Of a stretch of 5,972 bases of DNA, positions 1 through 5,972 are shown in pieces. This DNA comes from Mycoplasmataceae bacterium. GTDB lineage: Bacteria; Bacillota_I; Bacilli_A; Mycoplasmatales; Metamycoplasmataceae. The DNA is taken from positions 1-5,972 of the forward strand of contig JAFWJI010000021.1 of the NCBI GenBank assembly GCA_017511585.1. The letters run 5' to 3'. The notes beneath the pieces were generated by a model. That model made no database searches and was not told the DNA's origin. It saw nothing but the letters and a program-made list of their open reading frames with translations. Numbering within the stretch: the first letter of the stretch is position 1; each line of letters starts with the position of its first letter. The position numbers and the translations under genes were made by a program.

Positions 1-356
1 ATAATTCTTTGTTTATTAATTATTTTTTCATTTTTTTCTTTATTATTTAGACTTATATCCAAGGCTTTCATTTGAATTTTTTCAAAATTTGTAAATTGTT
101 CTGAATTTTCTTTTTTTATTTTGAATAAACCTTTTAATTTTTTAAAAGGTTGAAATTTTGCAAAATCGAAAATAAGAATTAACATTCCTAATAATATATA
201 TAAAAGAGCAGAAACAGACAATCCATCATATCATTTTTTATTTAATGAAAAAACAAAAATTAATGGTAATGGTATGCAAAATAATGAAATAACTAAGCAA
301 AATAAAATATTTTTAAGTTTAAAATAATTTTTAATATTTCATTTTTTATAATTCAT
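1..356 (-). CDS. Small two-helix membrane protein, C-terminus cut by window edge (possibly DUF3899-like)
   Basis: The visible part is 118 residues, read from ATG at 354-356 down to the window start with no stop, so the C-terminus is missing. A short Lys-rich N-terminus is followed by a hydrophobic helix at about residues 16-38 (it contains the motif CIPLPLIFVFSL), a short loop NKKWYDG (39-45), a second helix at about 47-65, and then a basic/acidic tail (from about 67) rich in Lys, Glu and Asn. In-frame TGA codons encode W6 and W42. The start lies one base after the stop of the OppF-like gene (TAA-A-ATG), which implies translational coupling; no separate ribosome binding site is needed. The two-helix layout with a WxDGLS-like loop reminds me of the mollicute DUF3899 proteins of unknown function, but this is recollection of a family look and not an alignment. 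No function can be assigned. Confidence 0.7.
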
Positions 357-357
357 T

Positions 358-2679
358 TTAAACATCAACTATTAAATACTCCTTTGAAATAGAATCATCA
401 AAATTATTATGATCATTCATAAAAATATTTGTTTTATTCTTTTTATTAATATTTTTAAAAACTATTTTATTTTGGACATGATCAAATTTTTCGGGGAAAT
501 TAGTTCAAAAAGTTTCTTCTGGCATAGATTGAGATCAATTATATATTTCTTCTAAATCTCCATAAATAAGATGATTTTTCCCTACTTTATAGCTATCATA
601 ATCATAAGAATAATTAATTATGTTATAAAACTTTTTCGGTGTTTCTCTACCATTTATTGGTTTTAAGCCAAAAGCTTTTCTAGTAGCATTATAAAGAGGG
701 TTTGTAGATATTTCAAATGCTGATCCTGATTCAATTTGTCTTGAATTAGAAATAATTACAACATTATCTAAAGCATTTTTAATTTGTTCTAAATTATCTT
801 CAATTAAAATTCAAGATTTATTTGAAGAAGAAGAAACTTTTTTATAAATACTTATCAATTTATCTTTTTCTTCTTTTTCTAATTTAGAAAACATTCCATT
901 TAAAATGCTAATTTCTTTGCCATCTAAATAAGCCATCAAAAGCATTACATTCTTTTTCAAGAATAAGCTGGATTTCCCTATTTTTTTCAATAAATCAAAT
1001 ATTGTTAAATCAAATTTTTTGCTATTTTTTAAAATTAAATATTTAGAAATAGTAGAAACTTCATTTAAATTATTATTCTTATTTTTTAAAGAAAATTTAG
1101 TAAAAATTTTTTCTAACAAATAAGAATCTGAACGGATAAAACGATAAATATTTTCAAATTTTGAAGTTTCTTCTTCAAAAAATTCATTACTCAATTTTTC
1201 GGTAAGAGTTATTTCGTTTTCATTAATATATTTATTTTTTAAATTTAAAAATTCAACAATCAAATCATTGTAAATACCTTTATTTTTTTTATATTCATTT
1301 AATTCTTCATTTATTAAAGAAATAATTTGAGCTAGATTTTCGCTTAAATTATAAAAAAATGTTTTTTTCCTTCATTCAATATCATCATTTAAATCTTGGA
1401 TTTCATTTTTTAAATTTCAAACATTTGAAATTAAATCATTATTTTTAGAACCTTTAATTTTTTTATCTAACTTATTTTTTAATATTTGTTTTCTAAATAA
1501 TTCTTTTTTATTTTCAGAAATTTCTTTATATTTTTCAATTATTAAAAATAATTCATTATCAATGTAGTAACTTAAAGATTTTTTTATAAATGATTTGGTT
1601 TTTAGAATTGAAGAATTTTCTTGATTAATCAACAACTTAATATAACATTTTTTAAGTTCTTTATAAAATTCTATTGACTCTTCTTTTGTTAAATAAACTA
1701 GATTCGGAGATTCTTTTTTTAATACTTTAATAAATTCTGTACTTGTCAATTTATGTTTGTAATAAAGTCAATAATTTTTATTATGTTTTTTTTCATCTTT
1801 CATTTTTTTATTGTATAAATGACTTTTTATTCTTATTTCTTTTATAAGCAATGAAAAAACATATTTTTGAAATTTTGTATCAAAAAAAACATCATTATTT
1901 TCATTAAAAGAATATAAAAAATCTTTTTTAAACTTAAGCAGTTTTTTATCATATAAATCTACTTCTTTGATTTTAGAGACTATCTTTTTTTTAGATTTTT
2001 CATAAAAATATTTATCATCTAAAATTTTTCTTTTTAGTTCTTTGAAATATAAATTCATAAATAATATATTTCTATCAACTATTAAATTTATTCTACCTTT
2101 TAAGTATTTAATTCTAGAGTGAATAAAAATTTCATAAAGTTTATCTATTGGTTCTTTGTTTGCAATAGCTTTTTTAAATTTTTCCATATGTTGAACCAAA
2201 AACTTTATTGCATTTGTTGTTAAAATATTTACTGATTTTGTATATGAATACTCAAGTTTTTTATACTTATAAAATTTTAAAATTTTTAATTGTTTTTCAA
2301 GTTTATTATTTCTTTTAATCACTTCTAAAATGCTATTAAATTGAGAATCTAAAACTTTTTTTTCTAATATTTCAAAAATTCTCTTATTTGGATTTACATT
2401 ATCAAAAATATTATCAAAATGAACTTTAGAAAATGAATGCGGATTTTTTTCTAATCTAGCAAGATTAGAATCTAAAAATAATAAACCCATATATTTAAAA
2501 TTGATATTTTGGAAAATTGATAAAAAAGATTCTTTTGAATCTTTTTCTTCAAAAAAAATACCTAATGTTTCATTTCTACGCAATTCAAAATTAACATCAA
2601 ATAAATTAAAAATTTTATTGCGTGCAAAACTTTTAACTGCTAAATTTATTGCTTCTAATTGAGTTTTTTTATTGTACAT
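358..2679 (-). CDS. OppF-like oligopeptide ABC transporter ATPase subunit with degenerate catalytic motifs
   Basis: This is one open frame of 773 residues when TGA is Trp (W304, W414 region, W623 and others); under the standard code it falls into three or more pieces. OppF normally powers oligopeptide uptake as one of two cytoplasmic ATPases of OppABCDF. The fold is recognisable at both ends. The N-terminus shows a beta-strand pattern ending in ETLGIFFEEKDSKESF (37-52) where OppF has GESGSGKST. NIFDNVNPN (90-98) stands where the Q-loop IFQDPxxSLNP would be. The C-terminus shows FEISTNPLYNATRKAFG (655-671), like OppF FxNPxHPYTKAL, and the terminal OppF block NHLIYGDLEEIYNW (702-715). Between them, about 110-555 is a large Lys/Glu/Asn-rich insertion; mycoplasma OppF proteins are known to be enlarged. 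The Walker A glycines, the LSGGQ signature (559-568, TIFDLLKKIG), the Walker B Asp-Glu (578-586) and the H-loop His (D628 instead) all appear lost. It may be a structural partner for an active OppD or a repurposed paralogue. Start: the only ATG before an upstream stop. No Shine-Dalgarno is visible, 37 nt after rplT. Confidence 0.72.
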
Positions 2680-2716
2680 ATAATTAAATGTTGATTAAAC
2701 TTATATTTTTAATTTT

Positions 2717-3067
2717 TTAAATATTTTTTTTAACTTGTTCAACAATAGAATTGAATATTTCTTTATTATTAATAGCTAATTCTGACAACATTTTTCTATT
2801 AATATCAATATTTGATTTTTTAATTCCATTCATGAATTTAGAATATGTTAATCCTTCTTCTCTAACTGCAGCATTAATACGAGCAATTCATAATTTTCTA
2901 AAATTTCTTTTTACTTGTTTTCTATCTCTAAATGCATAAGTTCAAGATTTAACAACTTGTTGTTTTGCAACTTTAAATCCAATAGATTTATGTCCTCAAT
3001 AACCTTTTGCAAGTTTTAATCATTTTTTTCTTCTTCTACGAGTTACTATTCCACCTTTTACTCTCAT
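2717..3067 (-). CDS. rplT: 50S ribosomal protein L20
   Basis: The 116-residue protein is full length for L20, an early 23S rRNA-binding assembly protein of the large subunit that in many bacteria also represses its own infC-rpmI-rplT operon. The very basic N-terminus [25 protein letters not shown] (1-25, written here in outline: arginine cluster 10-13, KGYWGHKS 21-28) is the unstructured rRNA-binding arm. The globular part holds the family hallmarks [17 protein letters not shown] (45-61), [18 protein letters not shown] (62-79) and NRKMLSELA (90-98). In-frame TGA codons give W16, W24, W42 and W60, which shows code 4 in a conserved gene. Ribosome binding site AAGGGAG lies at 3073-3079, just upstream of ATG 3065-3067. 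It follows rpmI after 44 nt. A plus-strand reading frame inside it (2751-2939) is a shadow. Confidence 0.98.
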
Positions 3068-3111
3068 TATTTACTCCCTTTATCTTTCTCTTGTTTAAAT
3101 AAAAAAACTAA

Positions 3112-3300
3112 TTAAAACATCCCTTTAAATCTTTTTAAATCTGATGGAGACATTAATTCAGATTTTCTAGATTGTCTTTTTTGTTTTGTTGTTTTGTTTT
3201 GTGCTAAGTGTGATCTAAAGGCTTGCGATCTTTTAACTTTACCTGTACCTGTTACTTTAATCCTTTTTCTTAAAGCACTTTTTGTTTTCATTTTTGGCAT
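3112..3300 (-). CDS. rpmI: 50S ribosomal protein L35
   Basis: The 62-residue, strongly basic protein is a typical L35 of the large ribosomal subunit. The diagnostic N-terminus [20 protein letters not shown] is intact at 1-20, followed by [18 protein letters not shown] (20-37, the AFxxH segment), the KQKRQSRK linker, and the C-terminal block [14 protein letters not shown] (49-62), where family members usually carry xxDxxRIKxML. Start ATG 3298-3300 is preceded by a strong Shine-Dalgarno AAAGGAGAA at 3305-3313. It sits 15 nt downstream of infC, so it is co-transcribed and probably translationally influenced by it, as in other bacteria where L20 control acts on infC and rpmI. Nothing odd is seen. 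Confidence 0.98.
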   Translation of the reverse strand: MPKMKTKSALRKRIKVTGTGKVKRSQAFRSHLAQNKTTKQKRQSRKSELMSPSDLKRFKGMF

Positions 3301-3315
3301 TGTTTTCTCCTTTTT

Positions 3316-3915
3316 CTATTTTTTCTCTTCTTCTTTTGTTTCTTTTAAGTTTTTATTGTATTGAATAACTTTTTTCTTATCTTGTTGTAAAAACATATCT
3401 AAAAATTTTCCATTCAAAACAGGTTCTTTAGCAATAATTGCAATATCTTCTACTTCTTTATAAAAAGTCATAAGAGTTTCATAACCAAATTCCGGTCTTT
3501 GAGCTTCTCTACCTCTAAATTTCAAAGAAACTTTAACAAGATCACCATGTAAAATGAATTCTCTAGCTTTTTTTGCTTTAGTTTTTATATCGTTGATTCC
3601 AATAAATGGTGTCAATCTAATTTGATGACTTTCAGTTTTAGATTGTTTTGCTTTTTCTTCTTTTTGTTTTTTACTTCTAGAATATTTATATTTTCCATAA
3701 TCCAAAATTTTTGCAATTGGTTTTGGATTAATTGAAATTAATACTAAATCCATTCTCATTTCTTGAGCTTTTTGAAGAGCTTCTGATTTTGTTAAAACTC
3801 CAATTTGCTCTCCTTCTGGCCCAATAACAAATAGTTTTGGATGAGGTATATTTTCATTTATTAAATGTTCACTAGCAGGTTTTTTTCTTTTGCTAAAATT
3901 TTGATTTGATTGAAT
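3316..3915 (-). CDS. infC: Translation initiation factor IF-3, starting at ATT
   Basis: The 199-residue IF-3 keeps subunits apart and checks initiator tRNA and start codon in the 30S P site. The N-domain runs about 18-88: LINENIPHPKLFVIGPEG (18-35), GVLTKSEALKQAQ (39-51), MDLVLISINPKPIAKILDYGKYKY (55-78, the conserved PxPIxKIxDYGKY core). A Lys/Glu linker follows, then the C-domain with QIRLTPFIGINDIKTKAKKA, GDLVKVSLKFRGREAQRPEFG and the closing LNGKFLDMFLQ. The tail is an extra Lys/Glu-rich stretch of about 20 residues. The first ATG in frame (3757-3759) would remove most of the N-domain, so it cannot be the start. The codon ATT at 3913-3915 lies six bases after AAGGAG and gives the right length. 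ATT, ATA or ATC starts are a known signature of infC, used for self-repression because IF-3 rejects such codons. First gene of the operon. Confidence 0.96.
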   Translation of the reverse strand: MQSNQNFSKRKKPASEHLINENIPHPKLFVIGPEGEQIGVLTKSEALQKAQEMRMDLVLISINPKPIAKILDYGKYKYSRSKKQKEEKAKQSKTESHQIRLTPFIGINDIKTKAKKAREFILHGDLVKVSLKFRGREAQRPEFGYETLMTFYKEVEDIAIIAKEPVLNGKFLDMFLQQDKKKVIQYNKNLKETKEEEKK

Positions 3916-4093
3916 AAGGTTCTCCTTAAAAAATTGTTAATTATTTTAAGAAAGTATTTTAAATTTCCACTATTTTTTTATTTATATAAAACCAAATTTT
4001 AAAAATAAATGTATTTATATTATAGTTGATAGCTAAACCCAAAGCAAATGCAATCAGGTGAGAAAATTCTACTTTCTGCAACTTAATATTGCA
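3916..4093 (-). promoter_or_regulatory. infC-rpmI-rplT mRNA leader, probable L20 autoregulatory leader
   Basis: The stretch before infC is gene-free and holds an island (about 4025-4085) clearly richer in G and C than its surroundings. Read on the minus strand it contains two hairpins. The first is AGAAA/TTTCT (4073-4077 with 4061-4065, 7-nt loop). The second is TGATTGC/GCTATCA (4050-4056 with 4027-4033, one T-T mismatch, 16-nt loop containing GGG). A competing long-range pairing joins AGAAAGTA (4070-4077) to TACTTTCT (3949-3956), only about 20 nt before the Shine-Dalgarno; it excludes the first hairpin. In firmicutes, L20 binds a leader formed by distant segments and represses this operon, so the same role is likely here. 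I infer this from position and pairing; I could not test a covariance model. No intrinsic terminator is visible in the leader. Confidence 0.6.
3922..3927 (-). promoter_or_regulatory. Shine-Dalgarno of infC, fixing the ATT start
   Basis: The minus strand reads AAGGAG, then six bases (AACCTT), then ATT. It is the strongest ribosome binding site in the region, and no ATG, GTG or TTG stands at the proper distance downstream. It decides the infC start at 3915. Codons further upstream reach a stop (TAA at 3937-3939) without an ordinary start. Confidence 0.9.
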
Positions 4094-4099
4094 ATTTAA

Positions 4100-4108
4100 A
4101 TTTTACCA
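4100..4108 (-). promoter_or_regulatory. Candidate extended -10 promoter of the infC operon
   Basis: The minus strand reads TGGTAAAAT, an extended -10 of the form TGnTAAAAT, placing the transcript start near 4093 and giving a leader of about 180 nt. No convincing -35 sits at 17 nt (a TTGTTA at 4132-4137 is 26 nt away), which is common in mycoplasmas, whose promoters often rely on the -10. In such A+T-rich DNA the match is suggestive only. Confidence 0.45.
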
Positions 4109-4121
4109 TAATGTATTTTTA

Positions 4122-4127
4122 TATAAT
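4122..4127 (+). promoter_or_regulatory. Candidate -10 box of the glycosyltransferase-licD unit
   Basis: A perfect TATAAT lies 49 nt before the glycosyltransferase ATG, within the divergent intergenic region and about 15-20 bp from the opposing infC -10. No -35 is evident. Perfect consensus hexamers arise often by chance in this base composition, so confidence is moderate to low. The ribosome binding site downstream is weak (AAAGAGA at 4157-4163, 13 nt from ATG). Confidence 0.4.
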
Positions 4128-4176
4128 AAAATAACAATATTTTAAAAATAGTTAATAAAGAGATAACTAAGATACT

Positions 4177-5097
4177 ATGAAAAAACTAACAATAATAATT
4201 CCGTGTTTTAATATGGAAAAATATTTAGAAAAAGCATTAAGCTCAATTTATAATCAAAAAGATCAAGAATTGTTTTGTGATGTTTTAATTGTTGATGATG
4301 GTTCAAAAGATCGAAGTGTCGAATTAACAAAACAATCTATAAAAAAAAATAATATAAAAAATTTTAAATTAATAGAAAAAACTAATGGTAATTGGGGGTC
4401 TGTAATAAATTATGTAAAAAATAAAATTGAAATAAAAAGTGAATATGTAACTATATTAGATGCAGATGACTATTATCATTTAGATTTATTTTCTAATATA
4501 GAAAAAATTATGAATTTTAATTTTGATCTTATATTTACTGGTTTTTATGAAATTAAAAAAAATAGAATTGTAAAAGGTTATTTAACCCCTCAAATTAAAG
4601 GGGGTCTAATGGATAAAAAATACATGTATTTTCCTTCACTTATTCCATTATGTAAATTTTTCAAAACATCAATTTTTAAACAAATAAATGATCTTGAAGA
4701 AAATGTTTCTTATCAAGACATAATTTTATGAAATGAATTTGTTGAAAAAGCAGAAACATTTTATTACATAAAAAAACAATTTGGTTACTATCTTAACAAT
4801 AGAGAGGGTGCAAGTTCAACTCAAAGTTTTGATGAAAAAAGAATTGGATTAATTATGAAAAATATTGAAAAGTTACTATCAAATAATATTTATCAAAATG
4901 GATATTTAATGGCTTTATTAATGCATCTTAAAAAAAATGCATCGAAAGATATGAGAAAATATATAAAATTTAAAAAAAATAATTATAAACAAATAAAAAA
5001 ATTCAAACTATTATGATGTCCTTTTGGAACAAGGATATTAACTAAAATAGGAATGTTGATATACTTAAATAAATTACTTCGAAAAGGAAGTTTATAA
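4177..5097 (+). CDS. Family 2 (GT-A) glycosyltransferase
   Basis: The 306-residue protein is a cytoplasmic nucleotide-sugar-dependent transferase of the GT2 fold. The catalytic domain shows the opening strand TIIIPCFNMEKYLEKAL (5-21), the nucleotide-binding VDDGSKDRS (39-47), the acceptor-side NGNWGSVIN (70-78), and the metal-binding DxD as LDADDYY (94-100). YQDIILW (179-185) lies where GT2 enzymes carry the catalytic-base ED motif, here with Gln before Asp. The C-terminal 100 residues are Lys/Asn-rich, with no clear membrane helix; a basic, mildly amphipathic end (about 270-306) could bind membrane. TGA codes for W185 and W280, so a standard-code reading stops after 184 residues; W73 uses TGG. 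The donor and acceptor are unknown. Its neighbour licD, 32 nt downstream on the same strand, suggests it builds the glycolipid or surface sugar that LicD then modifies. A run of nine A at 4341-4349 lies inside the gene. Confidence 0.93.
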
Positions 5098-5112
5098 ATA
5101 ATTAAAAAATTT

Positions 5113-5120
5113 AGAAAGGG
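5113..5120 (+). promoter_or_regulatory. Shine-Dalgarno of the LicD gene
   Basis: AGAAAGGG stands nine bases before the ATG at 5130-5132 and supports that start. It lies in the 32-nt gap after the glycosyltransferase stop, with no room for a clear independent promoter, so the two genes are probably co-transcribed. Confidence 0.75.
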
Positions 5121-5129
5121 ATAATTCAT

Positions 5130-5870
5130 ATGCTTTCACAAAAAAAAGAATTAATATCTTTTTTTAAAGAATTTACAGAATTATTAGAAAAAGAAAAACT
5201 TTGATATGTAGCAGAAGCCGGAACTTTGCTAGGTGCAATTAGAGAAGGTAAGATGATTGAATGAGATGATGATATAGACGTTTTAATTTCTATTGAAACT
5301 TATTATTATTTAAAAAATAAATATCCCAAAAATTTTTTAGATATGAATACAAAAGGTTATCCATTTATAATTGCAAAATGAGTTCCTGATATTAATAATT
5401 TTTTAAATTCATCAATTGCAATAGATTTATTTCCTATAATTCCGACAACTCAAAAAAGAGTTAATAAATATAAAAAATTTAAAAATATTTTTAGATTTGC
5501 AAACCAAATAATGAATAAAGGTTCAAAATATGTCGGCTTTAATTGAAAACTAAAATTATTAAAAATAGTTTTATGACCAATTCAATGAACTACTAAAAAA
5601 ATATACTTTGAAGAAGTTGTAGAAATTTTAGAAGAAAAAAATAATCCTGAATTTACATTAATGGTTGATAATCCAAATTCAAAAATAAATAATCAAAAAA
5701 GCCCATTAACAATTTGAAATAGAAAAAAAATTCAATTTGAAAATTATCCTATATACATTCCTGTTGATTATGATGAAATATTAAAAAGAAGATATGGTAA
5801 TGATTATATGATTCCTAAAAAAACAATTAATTGCTTTGAACACATAAATGCAATTAGTGTTAGAAAATAA
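5130..5870 (+). CDS. LicD-family phosphotransferase (nucleotidyltransferase fold)
   Basis: The 246-residue protein matches the LicD family, whose members move a phospho-alcohol (phosphocholine, or ribitol/glycerol phosphate in relatives) from a CDP-activated donor to a sugar. The hallmark is complete: AGTLLGAIREGKMIEWDDDIDV (30-51, in outline GTLLGAIREG at 31-40 and EWDDDID at 44-50), with the metal-binding acidic cluster D46-D48 and D50. The mid-region IAIDLFPI (about 97-104) matches the usual xxIDxFP block. The C-terminal RRYGNDYMIP (220-229) matches the family's YGxxxxxP end. TGA encodes W28, W45, W85, W139, W149, W153 and W196, W45 being part of the signature. No signal peptide or membrane helix is seen, so it acts at the inner face of the membrane. 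A run of eight A (5140-5147) covers codons 4-6. The downstream IspD/TarI-like gene could provide its CDP-alcohol. The exact substrate cannot be read from sequence, so I give no lic gene symbol. Confidence 0.92.
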
Positions 5871-5907
5871 AAAAATATTTTTTAAAAATATCATTTATTA
5901 TTATTTT

Positions 5908-5972
5908 ATGAACTATATGATTTTATTAGCTGGTGGAATAGGCTCTAGAACTAAATTAAAAATTCCGAAACA
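5908..5972 (+). CDS. IspD/TarI-family cytidylyltransferase, N-terminal fragment
   Basis: Only 21 complete codons are visible before the window ends. They give MNYMILLAGGIGSRTKLKIPK followed by a split codon CA- (His or Gln). The pattern LAGGxGSR...xPKQ is the CTP-binding loop of the IspD/TarI group, which makes CDP-methylerythritol, CDP-ribitol or related CDP-alcohols; the IPKQ-like end fits this group better than the LicC or GlmU style of nucleotidyltransferase. Mycoplasmas generally lack the methylerythritol pathway, so a TarI-like role making CDP-ribitol or a similar donor for the upstream LicD protein is the better guess. It starts 37 nt after licD. No Shine-Dalgarno is visible before ATG 5908-5910; an in-frame ATG at 5917-5919 is an alternative start, but it would leave only three residues before the AGG loop. 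Confidence 0.75.
   Translation, partial: MNYMILLAGGIGSRTKLKIPK

Noticed and set aside
811..1749. Two separate short minus-strand proteins at 811-1263 and 1417-1749
   Set aside because: They are in the same frame as 1768-2679 and are separated only by TGA codons, which are Trp in this organism; they are parts of one 773-residue protein, not a broken gene.
2700..2705. TATAAG on the minus strand as a private promoter for the OppF-like gene
   Set aside because: It is an imperfect -10 in A/T-rich DNA with no -35, and it would leave almost no leader; chance is the simpler explanation.
2751..2939. A 62-residue plus-strand reading frame
   Set aside because: It lies wholly antisense to rplT, whose family match is certain, and it has no ribosome binding site or recognisable motif.
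3757..3759. ATG as the start of infC
   Set aside because: It would delete the first half of the IF-3 N-domain and has no ribosome binding site; ATT at 3913-3915 has both the proper spacing and the full domain.
3961..4020. A/T-only hairpin in the infC leader as a transcription terminator
   Set aside because: The stem (TAAAA/TTTTA with loop TTTGG) has no G-C pairs and is not followed by a clean U run on the minus strand.
5875..5891. Inverted repeat after licD as a terminator
   Set aside because: It is made only of A-T pairs without a loop, and the next gene on the same strand starts 17 nt later; read-through is more likely.

Overview
The window looks like a piece of a wall-less mollicute chromosome, most likely of the Mycoplasma hominis/synoviae type. 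It is extremely A+T-rich. UGA must be read as tryptophan: infC, rpmI and rplT align with their families, rplT has in-frame TGA at conserved-length positions, and the OppF-like, glycosyltransferase and LicD genes stay open only when TGA is Trp (TGG is also used, e.g. glycosyltransferase W73). A caller using the standard code would break these genes into fragments. The species cannot be named from the sequence.

The minus strand, from about 4100 down to 1, is one transcription unit. A candidate extended -10 promoter (4100-4108) is followed by a leader of about 180 nt that contains a short, unusually G+C-rich island. Then come infC (IF-3, starting at the rare codon ATT), rpmI (L35) and rplT (L20), the classic autoregulated translation operon. 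The same strand continues after short gaps into a 773-residue OppF-like protein, in which every ABC ATPase catalytic motif appears eroded, and then, one base later, into a small two-helix membrane protein cut by the window edge. No clear terminator separates rplT from these two genes.

The plus strand, from about 4122 to 5972, runs divergently. It carries a family 2 glycosyltransferase (306 aa), a LicD-family phosphotransferase (246 aa) and the first 21 codons of an IspD/TarI-type cytidylyltransferase. The order suggests a small surface-decoration pathway: the cytidylyltransferase makes a CDP-activated alcohol, the LicD protein transfers the phospho-alcohol, and the glycosyltransferase builds the sugar acceptor, probably a glycolipid or surface glycan because the organism should lack a wall. 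The LicD plus IspD-like pairing resembles the animal fukutin/FKRP plus ISPD pair that makes and uses CDP-ribitol.

The only sizeable gene-free stretch is 3916-4176 (261 nt), which holds the infC leader and both divergent promoters. I saw no tRNA, rRNA, CRISPR, insertion sequence or origin. The points most worth a second look are the apparent pseudo-ATPase OppF, the LicD/IspD-like module and the infC leader structure.
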